Positions 62,301 through 64,000 of a stretch of 64,000 nucleotides of DNA are shown here, one piece after another. The stretch is taken from contig NC_034411.1 in assembly GCF_002078875.1 (NCBI RefSeq), positions 985,410 through 1,049,409 on the forward strand. Direction: 5' to 3'. Within the stretch, counting starts at the first letter, position 1; the number at the start of each line of letters is the position of its first letter. The stretch is from Numida meleagris. Lineage: Eukaryota > Chordata > Aves > Galliformes > Numididae. Both the position numbers and the translations under genes were made by a program. Below the pieces are notes generated by a model. The model searched no databases and was not told where the DNA came from. It saw only the letters and a list, made by a program, of their open reading frames with translations.

Positions 62301-64000
62301 ATTCAGAATTTAATACCAGAGAAGGTAGGTCTGACAGTTCGTATTTGCACTCTGATAATATTTCTCCTGCAAACTTTTTTTGCTCTCTTAGCTAAGCAAT
62401 AATTTTGTTGTTTTTTTTTCTCTATTTTTAATTAGTCTATTGTTTCAAGGGGCTTGCATTGATATTTAACAGAAGTATTAGGCAACGTGAACGATGATTT
62501 ATTCAGATTTCAATTTCTACCAAATTTGACAAATATTAAAAATATAAAAATAAACAATAGCTCCTCAAGGCACTATCATTAAGATCCTAGACATCTCCTA
62601 TAAAAGGCATTAATGTAAAAAGTGGAATATCCTAGAGCGTGCGCTAACATGGGGAAGCTGAGACACAATGCACCAAGACCTTCCAGAGGAAATCTCCTCC
62701 TTAGCGATAGAATCCTCAAAATGTTTTCTACTTTGAGAAATGCGCGGAGAATAGAAAAATGTATTGTGTATTTACTTGCATTTCTGAGATTCTTGTGCTT
62801 TGCCAGCGTTTCTGCCTGCTCTCTGTGTGTTTAGCCTTCTGGAGGTTTCAGGCAGTATTTTAAATACAAGTAAGAAGTATAAAGCTGAGCTGTGTTTCAG
62901 GCACAGCTCCCTACAAAAATACGGAAATACACTGTTTTTTTCATCTCTACATTTTAAAAACTTCAACGAATGTCAAGTGTTCTGTCCAGCTTGTATTTTC
63001 ACCATATTTTATTCAGTGGTATAAAAATAGTGTAGACATTCACCACATCGTCTATTGTACAACTTGGCTATATTTGAACTAAAGCCCCACCATCTTAAGA
63101 CAACACTTTGATGTGGGTGTTTCTTCAGGTCTTAAAGGCTCCCATTGCACCATCAAAGCAACATGTGAACTTTGGGGTATTTACCTTGCTTAATGAGAAA
63201 TGTTTTCCACATTTTTTCACTGTGACATTTTTGTGCCGCACAATGTTTCTGTGTGTTCTTTTTCTATTTAAAATTTAAAGAGCTACATTTGGGAGAGGAA
63301 CAATGTAGGTAAAAGAGACCCCTGGAGTGTGTCTGATGTGATAGTTCTCTTCTGTGGCACCATTTTTCCTCCTGCTGTGGGAGAGCTAAATGATAGTGCC
63401 TTATACCTTACTGAATAAAGCCTAACACTGTTTCCAGCTGTGAACATGTGATCGGTTTTTGTGTTTGATTTTTGCACACAAGTATACTACTGCAAGCATA
63501 CCCACACACTCCTATGCAAACACTCCATGTGGGAATTATTGTTGACTCAGTCATTAATCTACCCGTAATTAATCACGTTAAGTGTTAAGGTGCCTTTCTG
63601 TGCAGAGAGGTACGGCAGCCTTTTCTGTTCTACCTTTGCGCAGAACTGCTACGCCACCAATTTACTTTCGGGCTAAGGATGTTGAAAGATGCGTTGAGAT
63701 ACCTTGTTATATGAGAACTGGGCAGAACACCATTGTCTGAGCCCAAAGCTCTCCGAGGATTACTGGGTAATCCTATTGATATTGTTGGGAATAAGGGCTA
63801 TGAGACGTAGCCCCTAATTGTTACACGTGCGCCGAGAGTAACGTAACATTTGCTTTGGTCTTTCACTGGTGTTTATTTTTTTTTAAAAAAAAGGCAGTTT
63901 ATCTTTTCAGTGCTGCTCATACACAGAGCTCGTTTTCTGGCCAGAACATGACTTCTATTTCAATAGACCAGGACTCTGCTTCTAACGGGACCAGAAGATT
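59322..64000. other. non-coding unique sequence to right edge
   Basis: No gene supported. The part 59440-59760 is unique and repeat-free with TTTTAATTATG and GCAATTAGGA words, a candidate conserved element. A T run is at about 59983-59998. A GC-richer patch at 60100-60470 has open frames up to 123 codons on the plus strand and shorter ones on the minus strand, none with a known domain. A pyrimidine-rich stretch lies at 61430-61900. Nothing suggests an exon edge at the right end. Confidence 0.45.

Overview
This is a stretch of vertebrate, almost certainly bird, nuclear DNA. The evidence is two kinds of CR1 LINE fragment. They end in the avian 8-base tail repeat (ATTCTATG) and carry recognisable C-terminal remnants of the CR1 reverse-transcriptase protein (ORF2). 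Interspersed repeats are otherwise sparse, most of the sequence is AT-rich and unique, and open frames are short and scattered. Runs of N mark it as part of a draft assembly. A galliform is plausible from the CR1 sequences, but I cannot name the species. I find no cellular protein-coding gene, tRNA, rRNA or CRISPR array that I can support. The longest ATG-initiated frame is 161 codons and resembles nothing I recognise.

Layout. Positions 1-19167 are unique non-coding DNA with a CpG-rich patch (480-1040), a 22-base triplicated repeat (674-739), a local dispersed repeat of about 109 bases in two full copies and one reduced copy (2037-2145, 3284-3330, 3624-3732), a degenerate AT-rich tandem repeat (5671-5925) and an old MITE-like inverted-repeat element (11639-11740). 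Positions 19168-27994 and 28095-36920 are two nearly identical 8.83-kb copies, separated only by a 100-N gap. Each contains a sense CR1 3' end and a 0.58-kb antisense CR1 fragment with a frameshifted ORF2 tail. Positions 36921-64000 are again unique non-coding DNA with a compound palindrome (50869-50974), a perfect (ATTTT)16 microsatellite (54957-55040), a short CR1 3' end next to a compact CpG island (56091-56360), a perfect 18-base palindrome (58733-58750) and a 6-N gap inside T/TG simple sequence (59302-59307).

The strongest observation is that the 8.8-kb 'tandem duplication' looks like an assembly error. Both copies abut the 100-N gap exactly, by-eye comparison finds about two dozen substitutions and one 1-base indel (about 0.3%, the level of allelic variation), and no true duplication junction is visible. 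The simplest reading is two overlapping contig ends, probably from the two parental haplotypes, that were placed side by side instead of merged. The rest of the window reads as a gene desert or a large intron. Several AT-rich, TAATTA-bearing unique stretches look like candidate conserved regulatory DNA, but that cannot be tested without cross-species alignment. I found no new biological system here.
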